Shown here piece by piece: positions 53,349 through 61,129 of a DNA stretch of 64,000 nucleotides. Both the position numbers and the translations under genes were made by a program. The first letter of the stretch is position 1; every line of letters starts with the position of its first letter. The stretch lies in assembly GCF_023008405.1 (NCBI RefSeq), contig NZ_CP095376.1:892001-956000 (forward strand). Reading direction: 5' to 3'. The notes beneath the pieces were generated by a model. That model saw only the letters and a list, made by a program, of their open reading frames with translations. It searched no databases and was not told the origin of the DNA. The DNA comes from Amycolatopsis sp. FBCC-B4732. Its GTDB lineage: Bacteria > Actinomycetota > Actinomycetes > Mycobacteriales > Pseudonocardiaceae.

Positions 53349-54632
53349 TTAGTCCAGCTCGCGGCCCTTCGTCTCCGGGAGCGTGAGGATCACCGCGAAC
53401 GCGATCGCGGCACCGGCGGCGACGTACCAGAAGTAGAGCGTCTGCGACACCGTGCCGAACAGGGTGATGAGCAGCGGAGCGGTACCCCCGAAGACCGCGA
53501 CGGTCAGGTTGTACCAGGCGCCGATCCCCAGCGCGCGCAGCTCGGTGGGGAACAGTTCACTCATGATCGCCGGCGCGATCGACGTCATCGCGGTGTACAG
53601 CCCGAGCCCGACGCAGAACACCACGAGCAGGCCGCCGACGCCCGGGCCGATCAGCGTGGACAGCGGGACGACGACGATCGCGGTCGCGCCGGACCACACG
53701 AGCAGCTGCGGCTTCCGCCCGAACCGGTCCGACAACGCGCCGAGCGGGTACTGCAAAGCGATGAACAACGCCGTGCCGACCGAAAGGGCGAGGAAGACGG
53801 CGTCGGCACTCGCGTGCCGGGTCTTCACCGCGAACGACGTCAGCGCGCTGAAGAACGTGTAGTAGCAAAGGGTCGAGAGCATCGTGAAGCCGACGAGCCG
53901 GACGACGGCCTTCGGGTGGTGCGTCAACGTCGTCAGCAGCGGCCGTTCGATCTTCCGGGCCTTGGCCTTCGTCTGCTCGAACAGCTCGGTTTCGGCGAGG
54001 CTGCGCCGCAGCCACAACCCGACCAGGCCGAAGACACCGCCCAGCAGGAACGGCAGCCGCCAGCCCCACGACGTCAGCTGCGCCTTGTCCAAGGTCCGCG
54101 CGAGCACGAACCCGAGGACGGTCGCGACGAGCACGGCCGAGCCGGTCGAGATGTAGAAGAACGCCGAGTACCGGCCACGGCGTTCCGCCGGCGCGATCTC
54201 GCCCAGGTACGCCGACGCGTTGGACGCCTCACCGCCCAGCGACAGGCCCTGCGCGATGCGCGCGAGCAGCAGCAGGATCGGCGCGAGCCAGCCCACCTGC
54301 GAGAACGTCGGCAGCAGGCCGATCGCCACCGAGCCGCCCGCCATGAGCAGGATGGTGAGGATCATGGCGGGTTTCCGCCCCCGGGTGTCGGCGAAGCGTC
54401 CGAGCAGGACGCCGCCGAGCGGCCGGAAGAAGAACGCCAGCGCGTAGGTGGCGAAGGTGTTGATCAGGGCCAGGGTGTCGTTCCCGGAGGGGAAGAACGC
54501 GCCGGCGAAGTAGATACTGAACGTCGCGTAGATCGTCCAGTCGAACCACTCCAGTGCGTTCCCGGCGCTCGCCGCGAACAGCTTGCGCACCGGCAGCCGG
54601 TGGCGCTGCACCCGCACGGTGGACTCGGTCAT
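53349..54632 (-). CDS. MFS transporter, metabolite:H+ symporter (MHS) family
   Basis: 427 residues. GNALEWFDWTIYATFSIYFA in the first helix, GRFADTRGRKPAMILTILLM between helices 2 and 3, and AQGLSLGGEASNASAYLGEI are hallmarks of the MHS family (alpha-ketoglutarate, shikimate, proline/betaine permeases). It imports an organic acid or osmolyte with protons. The substrate is not evident from neighbours. It is monocistronic between argS and recQ. Confidence 0.92.
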   Translation of the reverse strand: MTESTVRVQRHRLPVRKLFAASAGNALEWFDWTIYATFSIYFAGAFFPSGNDTLALINTFATYALAFFFRPLGGVLLGRFADTRGRKPAMILTILLMAGGSVAIGLLPTFSQVGWLAPILLLLARIAQGLSLGGEASNASAYLGEIAPAERRGRYSAFFYISTGSAVLVATVLGFVLARTLDKAQLTSWGWRLPFLLGGVFGLVGLWLRRSLAETELFEQTKAKARKIERPLLTTLTHHPKAVVRLVGFTMLSTLCYYTFFSALTSFAVKTRHASADAVFLALSVGTALFIALQYPLGALSDRFGRKPQLLVWSGATAIVVVPLSTLIGPGVGGLLVVFCVGLGLYTAMTSIAPAIMSELFPTELRALGIGAWYNLTVAVFGGTAPLLITLFGTVSQTLYFWYVAAGAAIAFAVILTLPETKGRELD

Positions 54633-54729
54633 GGCGGCCTCCCGTCACCCGAAGGTGGAACGGGACTTTGCCACATTCGTTCGCGGTGCGAAAGATCCTG
54701 ACTGCCCGGTTTCTCGGTTCTCCTCTCGC

Positions 54730-56841
54730 TCAGGCCGTGCTCGCCAGCGCGAACGGCAACACGGCGGGTGCTCCGGCTCGCCGCAGCAGCCGCGCGGCCA
54801 GCGTCATCGTCCAGCCGGTGTCGATGACGTCGTCCACCAGCAGCACCGGCCCGGCCGGCAGCGTGGCGGCGAGGTCGGCCGGCATGCTCATCCGCCGCCA
54901 CAGGTCGGCCAGCCGCTGCGCGCTGTTGGCCTGCCTCGGCGGTGGCCCTTCCGCGTCGAGCGCGCCGAGGAAGTCCAGCTTGCCGATCTCGGCCAGCCGC
55001 GTCGCGAGGCTGTACACGAGCTGCGGCCGCGTCTCCGACGGCACGGCGACCACCGCCACCGGCCGTTCCGTCCACTGCCACCCGGCGAGCACCTGGACGC
55101 AGGCCTTGAACACCGAATCGGGCACTTCGGTGTCCTGCGCTCCGGGGCCGACGAGCTCCCGCAGCCGGTTGCCCCAGCCGACGTCGGTGAGCCGCCCGAG
55201 GACCTGGCCCGGCTCGGCCTGGTCGTCGGCCGAGATCCGGCCGGACACCGGGACGTCCAAAGAGGACATCCCGGTGGGCCACTGCTTCCGCGGCGCCACC
55301 TCGACGCCCGGTCGCTGCAACCGTTCCCGGGTCGCTTCGGCGACGTCGTCCGCCACCGTCGTGTCCCAGTGGTTCCCAGTGCAGTTGTCGCACCGCCCGC
55401 ACGGCACCGCCTCGGGGTCGTCGAGCTGGCGCCGCAGGTACTCCATCCGGCAGCCGTCGGTCGCCAGGTAGCCGAGCATCGCGTTCTGCTCGCGGTCACG
55501 CGCCTCCGCGACCCGCTTGTAGCGCTCGCGGTCGTACTGCCAGTCCTCGCCCGTGCTCGTCCAGCCGCCCTTGACGCGCCGCACCGCGCCGTCGACGTCC
55601 AGCACCTTGAGCACCATTTCCAGCCGCGACCGGGAGAGTTCGACCGAAGGCTCGAGCGCCGCAGTCGAAAGTGGACGGTCGGCGTACGCGAGCGTGTTCA
55701 GCACCTGCGTCACCCGCAGCTCGTCGGGGAAGGCGAGCGACCCGAAGTACGCCCAGATCGCCTTGTCCTCCTCGCCGGGCAGCAGCACGACTTCGGCGCG
55801 CTCCACGCCACGCCCGGCGCGGCCGACCTGCTGGTAGTAGGCGATCGGCGACGACGGTGCGCCGAGGTGCACGACGAACCCGAGGTCCGGCTTGTCGAAC
55901 CCCATGCCCAGCGCGGAAGTCGCGACGAGCGCCTTGACGCGGTTGCCGAGCAGGTCGTCCTCGGCCGCCTGCCGGTCGGCCGGGTCCGTCTTGCCGGTGT
56001 AGGCCGCCACCGGGTAACCGCGGTCTTTCAGCAGCGACGCGACGTCGTGCGCCGCCGCGACGGTGAGCGTGTAGATGATCCCGGACCCGGGCAGCTCGGC
56101 CAGGTGCTCGGCGAGCCACGCCAGCCGTGCCTGCGACGTCGGCAGCCGGCACACCGACAACCGCAGGCTTTCCCGGTCGAGGCTGCCGCGCAGCACCAGC
56201 GTGTCCGCGCCGGTGCCGAGGCCCAGCTGCTCTGCGACGTCGGTGACCACGCGGTCGTTCGCGGTCGCCGTCGTCGCCAGCACCGGCACGCCGTCGGGCA
56301 GGTCGCCCAGCAGGGTGCGCAGGCGCCGGTAGTCCGGCCGGAAGTCGTGGCCCCAGTCCGAAATGCAGTGTGCCTCGTCGACCACCAGCAGGCCGGTGCT
56401 CGCGGTCAGCTTCGGCAGCACGTTGTCGCGGAAGTCCGGGTTGTTCAGCCGTTCGGGGCTGACCAGCAGGACGTCCACCTCGCCCGCCGCGACCGCCGCC
56501 TGGACCTGGTCCCACTCCTGGGCGTTCGCGGAGTTCATCGTCGCCGCGTGGATCCCGGCGCGCGCCGCCGCCGAGATCTGGTTGCGCATCAGGGCGAGCA
56601 GCGGCGAGACGATGACCGTCGGCCCGCTTCCCTGTTCCCGCAGCAACGCCGTGGCCAGGAAGTAGACCGCCGACTTGCCCCACCCGGTGCGCTGCACGAC
56701 CAGCGCCCGGCGCCGGTGCGCGACGAGGGCCTCGATGGCCGTCCATTGGTCTTCGCGCAGCTTCGCCGAGTCGCCGGCCAACGCCCGGAGGAGGGTCTCG
56801 GCGCGGTCGCGGAGTGCTGAGGTGGTGCCGGTGGTGTCCAC
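54730..56841 (-). CDS. RecQ-family DNA helicase with C-terminal phosphoribosyltransferase-like domain
   Basis: About 703 residues. Helicase motif I is GWGKS (Lys56), motif II DEAH at 155-158 (VVDEAHCISDWGHDFRPDYR), and motif VI QVGRAGRG. The RecQ zinc module has CRMEYLRR and CGRCDNC. Instead of an HRDC domain, the C-terminal 190 residues end in VLLVDDVIDTGWTMT, a PRPP-binding signature of type I phosphoribosyltransferases (about 667-681). Such RecQ-PRTase fusions are seen in actinobacteria, and the second domain may be a regulatory nucleotide sensor. GTG at 56841 is preferred over GTG at 56865 because a TAGACG -10-like sequence lies between them. Confidence 0.88.
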   Translation of the reverse strand: MDTTGTTSALRDRAETLLRALAGDSAKLREDQWTAIEALVAHRRRALVVQRTGWGKSAVYFLATALLREQGSGPTVIVSPLLALMRNQISAAARAGIHAATMNSANAQEWDQVQAAVAAGEVDVLLVSPERLNNPDFRDNVLPKLTASTGLLVVDEAHCISDWGHDFRPDYRRLRTLLGDLPDGVPVLATTATANDRVVTDVAEQLGLGTGADTLVLRGSLDRESLRLSVCRLPTSQARLAWLAEHLAELPGSGIIYTLTVAAAHDVASLLKDRGYPVAAYTGKTDPADRQAAEDDLLGNRVKALVATSALGMGFDKPDLGFVVHLGAPSSPIAYYQQVGRAGRGVERAEVVLLPGEEDKAIWAYFGSLAFPDELRVTQVLNTLAYADRPLSTAALEPSVELSRSRLEMVLKVLDVDGAVRRVKGGWTSTGEDWQYDRERYKRVAEARDREQNAMLGYLATDGCRMEYLRRQLDDPEAVPCGRCDNCTGNHWDTTVADDVAEATRERLQRPGVEVAPRKQWPTGMSSLDVPVSGRISADDQAEPGQVLGRLTDVGWGNRLRELVGPGAQDTEVPDSVFKACVQVLAGWQWTERPVAVVAVPSETRPQLVYSLATRLAEIGKLDFLGALDAEGPPPRQANSAQRLADLWRRMSMPADLAATLPAGPVLLVDDVIDTGWTMTLAARLLRRAGAPAVLPFALASTA

Positions 56842-57014
56842 GTCCCCACGTCTACCCCATGGCACCGACGAACCGGGAATCGGCGGCGTCGCGAACGGAC
56901 CGTTCGTGACGAATACGGGTGGTTATGTGACCTGAATCACATCCACTGCCCGGTCGAGGGGGGTGGCGGACAGCACCCGGCGTCCCGCGCGCGCGATGTA
57001 TAGGCTCCCGAGTC

Positions 57015-57608
57015 ATGTCACCACGGCGGATCGGGGTCATGGGCGGCACCTTCGACCCCGTGCACCACGGCCACCTCGTCGCGGCCAGCGAGGTCCAGTC
57101 CCGGTTCGGGCTCGACGAAGTGATCTTCGTCCCCACCGGCCAGCCGTGGCAGAAGACCAGCCGCCGGGTGACCAAGGCCGAGGACCGCTACCTGATGACG
57201 GTCATCGCGACCGCGTCGAACCCGGTGTTCTCGGTCAGCCGCGTCGACATCGACCGCAGCGGCCAGACCTACACCGTCGACACCCTCCGCGACCTGCACG
57301 CCGAGTACCCCGACGACGAGCTCTTCTTCATCACCGGCGCGGACGCGCTCGAGCAGATCCTGACCTGGCACAAGGCCGACGAGCTGTTCGACTTCGCGCA
57401 CTTCATCGGCGTCACCCGGCCCGGCTACCGGCTCAACTCGCACCACCTGCCCAGCGGGAAGGTGAGCCTCGTCGAGGTCACCGCGATGGCGATCTCGTCC
57501 ACCGGCTGCCGCGACCGGGTCGAACGCGGGGAGCCGGTCTGGTACCTCGTGCCCGACGGCGTCGTCCGCTACATCGCCAAGAAGGACCTTTACCGGAAGA
57601 GCGACTGA
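57015..57608 (+). CDS. nadD: Nicotinate-mononucleotide adenylyltransferase
   Basis: 197 residues. [11 protein letters not shown] (about 10-20) is the nucleotidyltransferase HxGH motif, and [15 protein letters not shown] carries the ISST(x)xR signature. It makes deamido-NAD in NAD synthesis. It heads the conserved nadD-rsfS-gpgP-octT-degV-comEA series known from M. tuberculosis (Rv2421c onward). Confidence 0.95.
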   Translation: MSPRRIGVMGGTFDPVHHGHLVAASEVQSRFGLDEVIFVPTGQPWQKTSRRVTKAEDRYLMTVIATASNPVFSVSRVDIDRSGQTYTVDTLRDLHAEYPDDELFFITGADALEQILTWHKADELFDFAHFIGVTRPGYRLNSHHLPSGKVSLVEVTAMAISSTGCRDRVERGEPVWYLVPDGVVRYIAKKDLYRKSD

Positions 57609-57667
57609 AGGCCCGCTGGTCCCGGCGGGTACCCTTCTCGGGCGAACCCGATCTGTGAAGGAGCACT

Positions 57668-58063
57668 GTGACAGCCACGTCCGAGGCACGAGAGCTGGCC
57701 GTAGCGGCCGCACACGCGGCGGCGGACAAGAAGGCCAGCGACGTAGTCGTGCTGGACGTGTCCGAGCAGCTCGTCATCACCGACGCCTTCGTCATCGCCT
57801 CCGCGTCCAACGAGCGGCTGGTCGGCGCGATCGTCGACAACGTCGAAGAGAAGCTGCGGGAGAGCGGCCACAAGCCGGTCCGCCGCGAAGGCGCCCGCGA
57901 AGGCCGCTGGGTCCTGCTCGACTACGTCGACGTCGTCGTGCACGTCCAGCACGTCGAAGAGCGCACGTTCTACGGCCTCGAGCGGCTGTGGAAGGACTGC
58001 CCGCGCATCGAGGTGGCCGGTCTCGAGGAGCCACCCGCCGACGAGGACCCGGACGTCCCGTGA
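57668..58063 (+). CDS. rsfS: Ribosome silencing factor
   Basis: 131 residues of the RsfS/Iojap family: VVLDVSEQLVITDAFVIASA, SNERLVGAIVDNVEEKL and WVLLDYVDVVVHVQHVEERT. It binds ribosomal protein uL14 and blocks subunit joining when nutrients are scarce. GTG at 57668 after GAAGGAG. Its stop overlaps the next GTG. Confidence 0.94.
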   Translation: MTATSEARELAVAAAHAAADKKASDVVVLDVSEQLVITDAFVIASASNERLVGAIVDNVEEKLRESGHKPVRREGAREGRWVLLDYVDVVVHVQHVEERTFYGLERLWKDCPRIEVAGLEEPPADEDPDVP

Positions 58064-58674
58064 GCCCGCGGCGGCTCGTGCTCTGGCGCCACGGCGAGAC
58101 GGACTACAACGCCGCCGGGCGGATGCAGGGTCACCTGGATTCGGCGCTGACCCCGCGCGGCTGGAACCAGGCCCGCTTCGCGGTGCCCGCGCTGGCCCGG
58201 TTCTCGCCCGACCTCGTCATCGCGTCCGACCTGCGCCGCGCCACCGACACGGCCACCGTGCTCACCGACGCCATCGGCGTCCCGCTGCGCATCGACAAGC
58301 GCCTGCGCGAGACGCACCTCGGCGAGTGGCAGGGGCTCACCGGCGCGGAGGTCGACGCGGCCTACCCCGGTGAACGCGACCGCTGGCGCACCGACGCGAC
58401 CTGGGCCCCGCCGGGCGGGGAAAACCGCGTCGACGTCGCCGACCGCGCCGGTGAAGTGGTCGCCGACCTGCAGCAGGCCAACTCCGACGTCGGCGACACC
58501 GTGCTGCTGGCCGCGCACGGCGGGCTGATCATCGCGCTCACCGCCCGGCTGCTGAACCTGCCGGTCACGATCTGGCCGTCGCTGGGCGGGATCTCGAACT
58601 GCCACTGGGTCGAGCTGGGCCTGCGCGACGGCAAGTGGCGGCTGCACGCCTTCAACGCGGGGATGCACGGCTAG
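58060..58674 (+). CDS. gpgP: Histidine phosphatase, probable glucosyl-3-phosphoglycerate phosphatase
   Basis: 204 residues. RHGETDYN (catalytic His11) and ETHLGEWQGLTGAEV, with a second His in LLAAHGGLIIA, define the phosphoglycerate-mutase-like phosphatase fold. The position after rsfS and before the SGNH gene equals that of Rv2419c (GpgP) in M. tuberculosis, which dephosphorylates glucosyl-3-phosphoglycerate in methylglucose lipopolysaccharide synthesis. The specific assignment rests on synteny. Confidence 0.8.
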   Translation: MSPRRLVLWRHGETDYNAAGRMQGHLDSALTPRGWNQARFAVPALARFSPDLVIASDLRRATDTATVLTDAIGVPLRIDKRLRETHLGEWQGLTGAEVDAAYPGERDRWRTDATWAPPGGENRVDVADRAGEVVADLQQANSDVGDTVLLAAHGGLIIALTARLLNLPVTIWPSLGGISNCHWVELGLRDGKWRLHAFNAGMHG

Positions 58675-58677
58675 CCG

Positions 58678-59406
58678 ATGGGGCCACGCCTGCTGGTGTT
58701 CGGCGATTCGCTGAGCTTTCACGGTCCGGAAGGTCCCTGCGCCGCGGACGAACCGCGGCTGTGGCCCAACATCGCGGCCGCCGCGCTCGGCGGCACCGCC
58801 GACCTGGTCGCCGGGATCGGCTGGAACGCCCGCGACGCCTGGTGGTCGCTGACCGGCGACCCGCGCGTGTGGGCCGACCTGCACCACGTCGACGCCGTCG
58901 TGTTCGCGGTCGGCAGCATGGACACGCTGCCGTCGCCGCTCCCCACTTATCTGCGCACCGGGCTGCGCTACCTGCGTCCCGACCCCGTCCGGCGGGTCGT
59001 GCGCAAGGCCTACCTCGCCGCGCAGCCCCGGCTTTCGATCGCGTTCCGCGGCCGGCCTACGGTGCTGCCGGCCAGGCTCACCGTCCAGTACCTCGACACC
59101 GCCGTGGGTGCGCTGCGCGCCCTGCGGCCCGAGCTGCCGGTCTTCGGGATGCTGCCGTCGGTGCACCGCGCGGCGGCCTACGGCGGCGTGCACACCGCGC
59201 GTCCCGCCGCGGCGGCCGCGATGGCGGCGTGGAGCGCGCGGGCGAACGTCCCGCTGCTCGACCTCGAAGCCGTTGTCGGAGAGCACGTCCTGAGCGGTGA
59301 GGGCAACCCGGACGGCATGCACTGGGGCTGGCAGGGACACGCCTCGGTGGGCGATGCGATGTCCGTGTTGATGGCGCCGGTGCTGGCCCCCGGCCACGTA
59401 GGCTGA
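58678..59406 (+). CDS. octT: SGNH-fold acyltransferase, probable diglucosylglycerate octanoyltransferase
   Basis: 242 residues. LLVFGDSLSFHG gives the nucleophile Ser11, and NPDGMHWGWQGH near the C-terminus supplies Asp and His. No signal peptide, so it is cytoplasmic. The order matches Rv2418c (OctT), which octanoylates diglucosylglycerate, an early precursor of methylglucose lipopolysaccharides. It starts 3 bp after the phosphatase stop, so the two are likely coupled. Confidence 0.78.
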   Translation: MGPRLLVFGDSLSFHGPEGPCAADEPRLWPNIAAAALGGTADLVAGIGWNARDAWWSLTGDPRVWADLHHVDAVVFAVGSMDTLPSPLPTYLRTGLRYLRPDPVRRVVRKAYLAAQPRLSIAFRGRPTVLPARLTVQYLDTAVGALRALRPELPVFGMLPSVHRAAAYGGVHTARPAAAAAMAAWSARANVPLLDLEAVVGEHVLSGEGNPDGMHWGWQGHASVGDAMSVLMAPVLAPGHVG

Positions 59407-59410
59407 CGGC

Positions 59411-60268
59411 GTGTCGGTCGCCGTAGTCACGGATTCCACCGCCCACCTGCCGGAGGGCTTCGCCGAACGGCACGCGGTCCGGGTGGTGCCGCTGCACGTC
59501 CTCGTCGACGGCGTTGTATCGCTCGACGGCGTCGAGACCGGCCCGGCGGCGGTCGCCGAAGCGATGAAGCAGCGCAAGATCGTCACGACTTCCCGCCCGA
59601 CCCCGACCGAATTCGCCGCGGTGTACCGCGCGGCGTTCGCCGAGGGCGCGGACTCGATCGTCTCGGTCCACCTGTCGCGCGAGCTCTCGGGCACGTGGGA
59701 AGCGGCGGTGCTGGCGGCCCAGGAAGTGGGGCCCGACCGGGTCCGCGTGGTCGATTCGCGGACCACGGCGATGGGGCTCGGGTTCGCCGCGCTGCACGCC
59801 GCCGGCGCCGCGGCCACGGGCGCCGAGCCCGCCGCCGTCGAGGCCGCCGCAATGACGGCGGCCGCGTGCTCGTCGACGTTGTTCGTCGTGGAAACCCTCG
59901 ACCACCTGCGCCGCGGCGGCCGGATCGGGCCGGCGGCGGCGCTGCTCGGCACCGCGCTCGCGGTGAAACCGGTGCTGCACATGGCCGACGGCCGGATCCT
60001 GCCGCTGGAAAAGGTCCGCACCATGAACCGGGCGATCGCGCGGCTGGTCGAACTCGCCGCCGAAGCCGCGGCCGGCGACGACGTCGAGCTCGCCGTCCAC
60101 CACCTCGCGTCGCCGGAACGGGCGGTCGAATTGGCGAACCGGCTCGAGGAAGCCGTCCCGCGCTCGGCGGGCTGCGTGGTCTCCGAGCTGGGCGCGGTGA
60201 TCGGGGCGCACACCGGGCCGGGGGTGCTGGGCGTGGTCGTCCAGCGCACGGTCTCGTCCCGGAGCTAG
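59411..60268 (+). CDS. DegV-family fatty-acid-binding protein
   Basis: 285 residues. VAVVTDSTAHLP at the start, TTSRPTPTEF, HLSRELSGTW, DSRTTAMGLG and TLDHLRRGGRIG are the conserved DegV segments lining the fatty-acid pocket. Members such as FakB present fatty acids to kinases in other bacteria; the actinobacterial role is unclear. It follows octT closely, so a link to acyl supply for octanoylation is tempting but unproven. Confidence 0.92.
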   Translation: MSVAVVTDSTAHLPEGFAERHAVRVVPLHVLVDGVVSLDGVETGPAAVAEAMKQRKIVTTSRPTPTEFAAVYRAAFAEGADSIVSVHLSRELSGTWEAAVLAAQEVGPDRVRVVDSRTTAMGLGFAALHAAGAAATGAEPAAVEAAAMTAAACSSTLFVVETLDHLRRGGRIGPAAALLGTALAVKPVLHMADGRILPLEKVRTMNRAIARLVELAAEAAAGDDVELAVHHLASPERAVELANRLEEAVPRSAGCVVSELGAVIGAHTGPGVLGVVVQRTVSSRS

Positions 60269-60415
60269 CCGAACCCGCCAGCATGCCACCCGGGTACGAC
60301 GGAAACGGCCGTTCCCGGGCCGGGCCGGGGGAATCCGTCCACAACACCCCGGTTGTCCACAGGAAGCACCACCACCCCTGTCGGCCCCCTCCCCGCGCGC
60401 CCTAACGTCGATCGT

Positions 60416-61129
60416 GTGTTCGAGCAGCCCGCCCGGGATCCGGGCCTCCCCGTCAACGACCGGCTCTCCTGGCTGGCCGACCAGCTCTCGCCCGATGCGA
60501 GCACGGTCGGGCCGGGTGGCCGGCTGGTCCGGCGCTGGCTGCCGGGTGGATCGGCCGGTCCCGGCCGCCGCCGGTGGGCGCTCGCCGGCGTCTTCGCCGC
60601 GGTCGTGGTGATCGTCCTCGGCGCGGTCGCGCTCTTCGGCGGCCGTCCGGCACCCGAGCCCCTGCCCGCGCTGCCCGGTGCGAAACCGGCGGCGGAGGCG
60701 CGGGCCGCGCCCCCGACCGGCCTGGTCGTCAGCGTGATCGGCCGCGTCCGGTCGCCGGGGCTGGTCACCGTGCCTGCCGGCGCCCGCGTCGCGGACGTGC
60801 TGCGCGCGGTGGGCGGGGCCGATCCCGGCGCGGACGTCTCCGGGCTGAACCTCGCCCGCAAGGTGACCGACGGCGAGCAGCTCGCGGTCGGCGTCCCGGC
60901 GCCCGCCGCCGTCCCCGGTGCGCCGGCGGAGGGCGGGAAGGTCGACCTCAACGCGTCGACCGCGGACCAGCTGGACACGCTGCCGGGCATCGGCGAGGTG
61001 ATGGCGAAGCGGATCGTCCAGTGGCGGACCGACCACGGCGGCTTCACCAAGATCGAGCAACTGCGCGATGTCGACGGGCTCGGCGAAAGCAAATTCGAGA
61101 AGCTCCGGGAGAAGGTGACGGTCGGATGA
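60416..61129 (+). CDS. comEA: ComEA-like helix-hairpin-helix DNA-binding membrane protein
   Basis: 237 residues. A cytoplasmic N-terminus precedes one membrane helix (about 60-80, ALAGVFAAVVVIVLGAVALF). A SLBB-like domain (VVSVIGRVRSPGLVTVPAGA) and two C-terminal helix-hairpin-helix motifs (VDLNASTADQLDTLPGIGEV, LRDVDGLGESKF) follow. In competent bacteria ComEA binds incoming DNA outside the membrane. A GTG start at 60416 lies close after TAACGT, so the mRNA may be leaderless. Its stop overlaps the comEC start (ATGA). Confidence 0.9.
   Translation: MFEQPARDPGLPVNDRLSWLADQLSPDASTVGPGGRLVRRWLPGGSAGPGRRRWALAGVFAAVVVIVLGAVALFGGRPAPEPLPALPGAKPAAEARAAPPTGLVVSVIGRVRSPGLVTVPAGARVADVLRAVGGADPGADVSGLNLARKVTDGEQLAVGVPAPAAVPGAPAEGGKVDLNASTADQLDTLPGIGEVMAKRIVQWRTDHGGFTKIEQLRDVDGLGESKFEKLREKVTVG

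Noticed and set aside
54583..56820. 745-codon plus-strand frame opposite recQ
   Set aside because: Arg-rich antisense composition with no motifs; the minus strand encodes a complete helicase.
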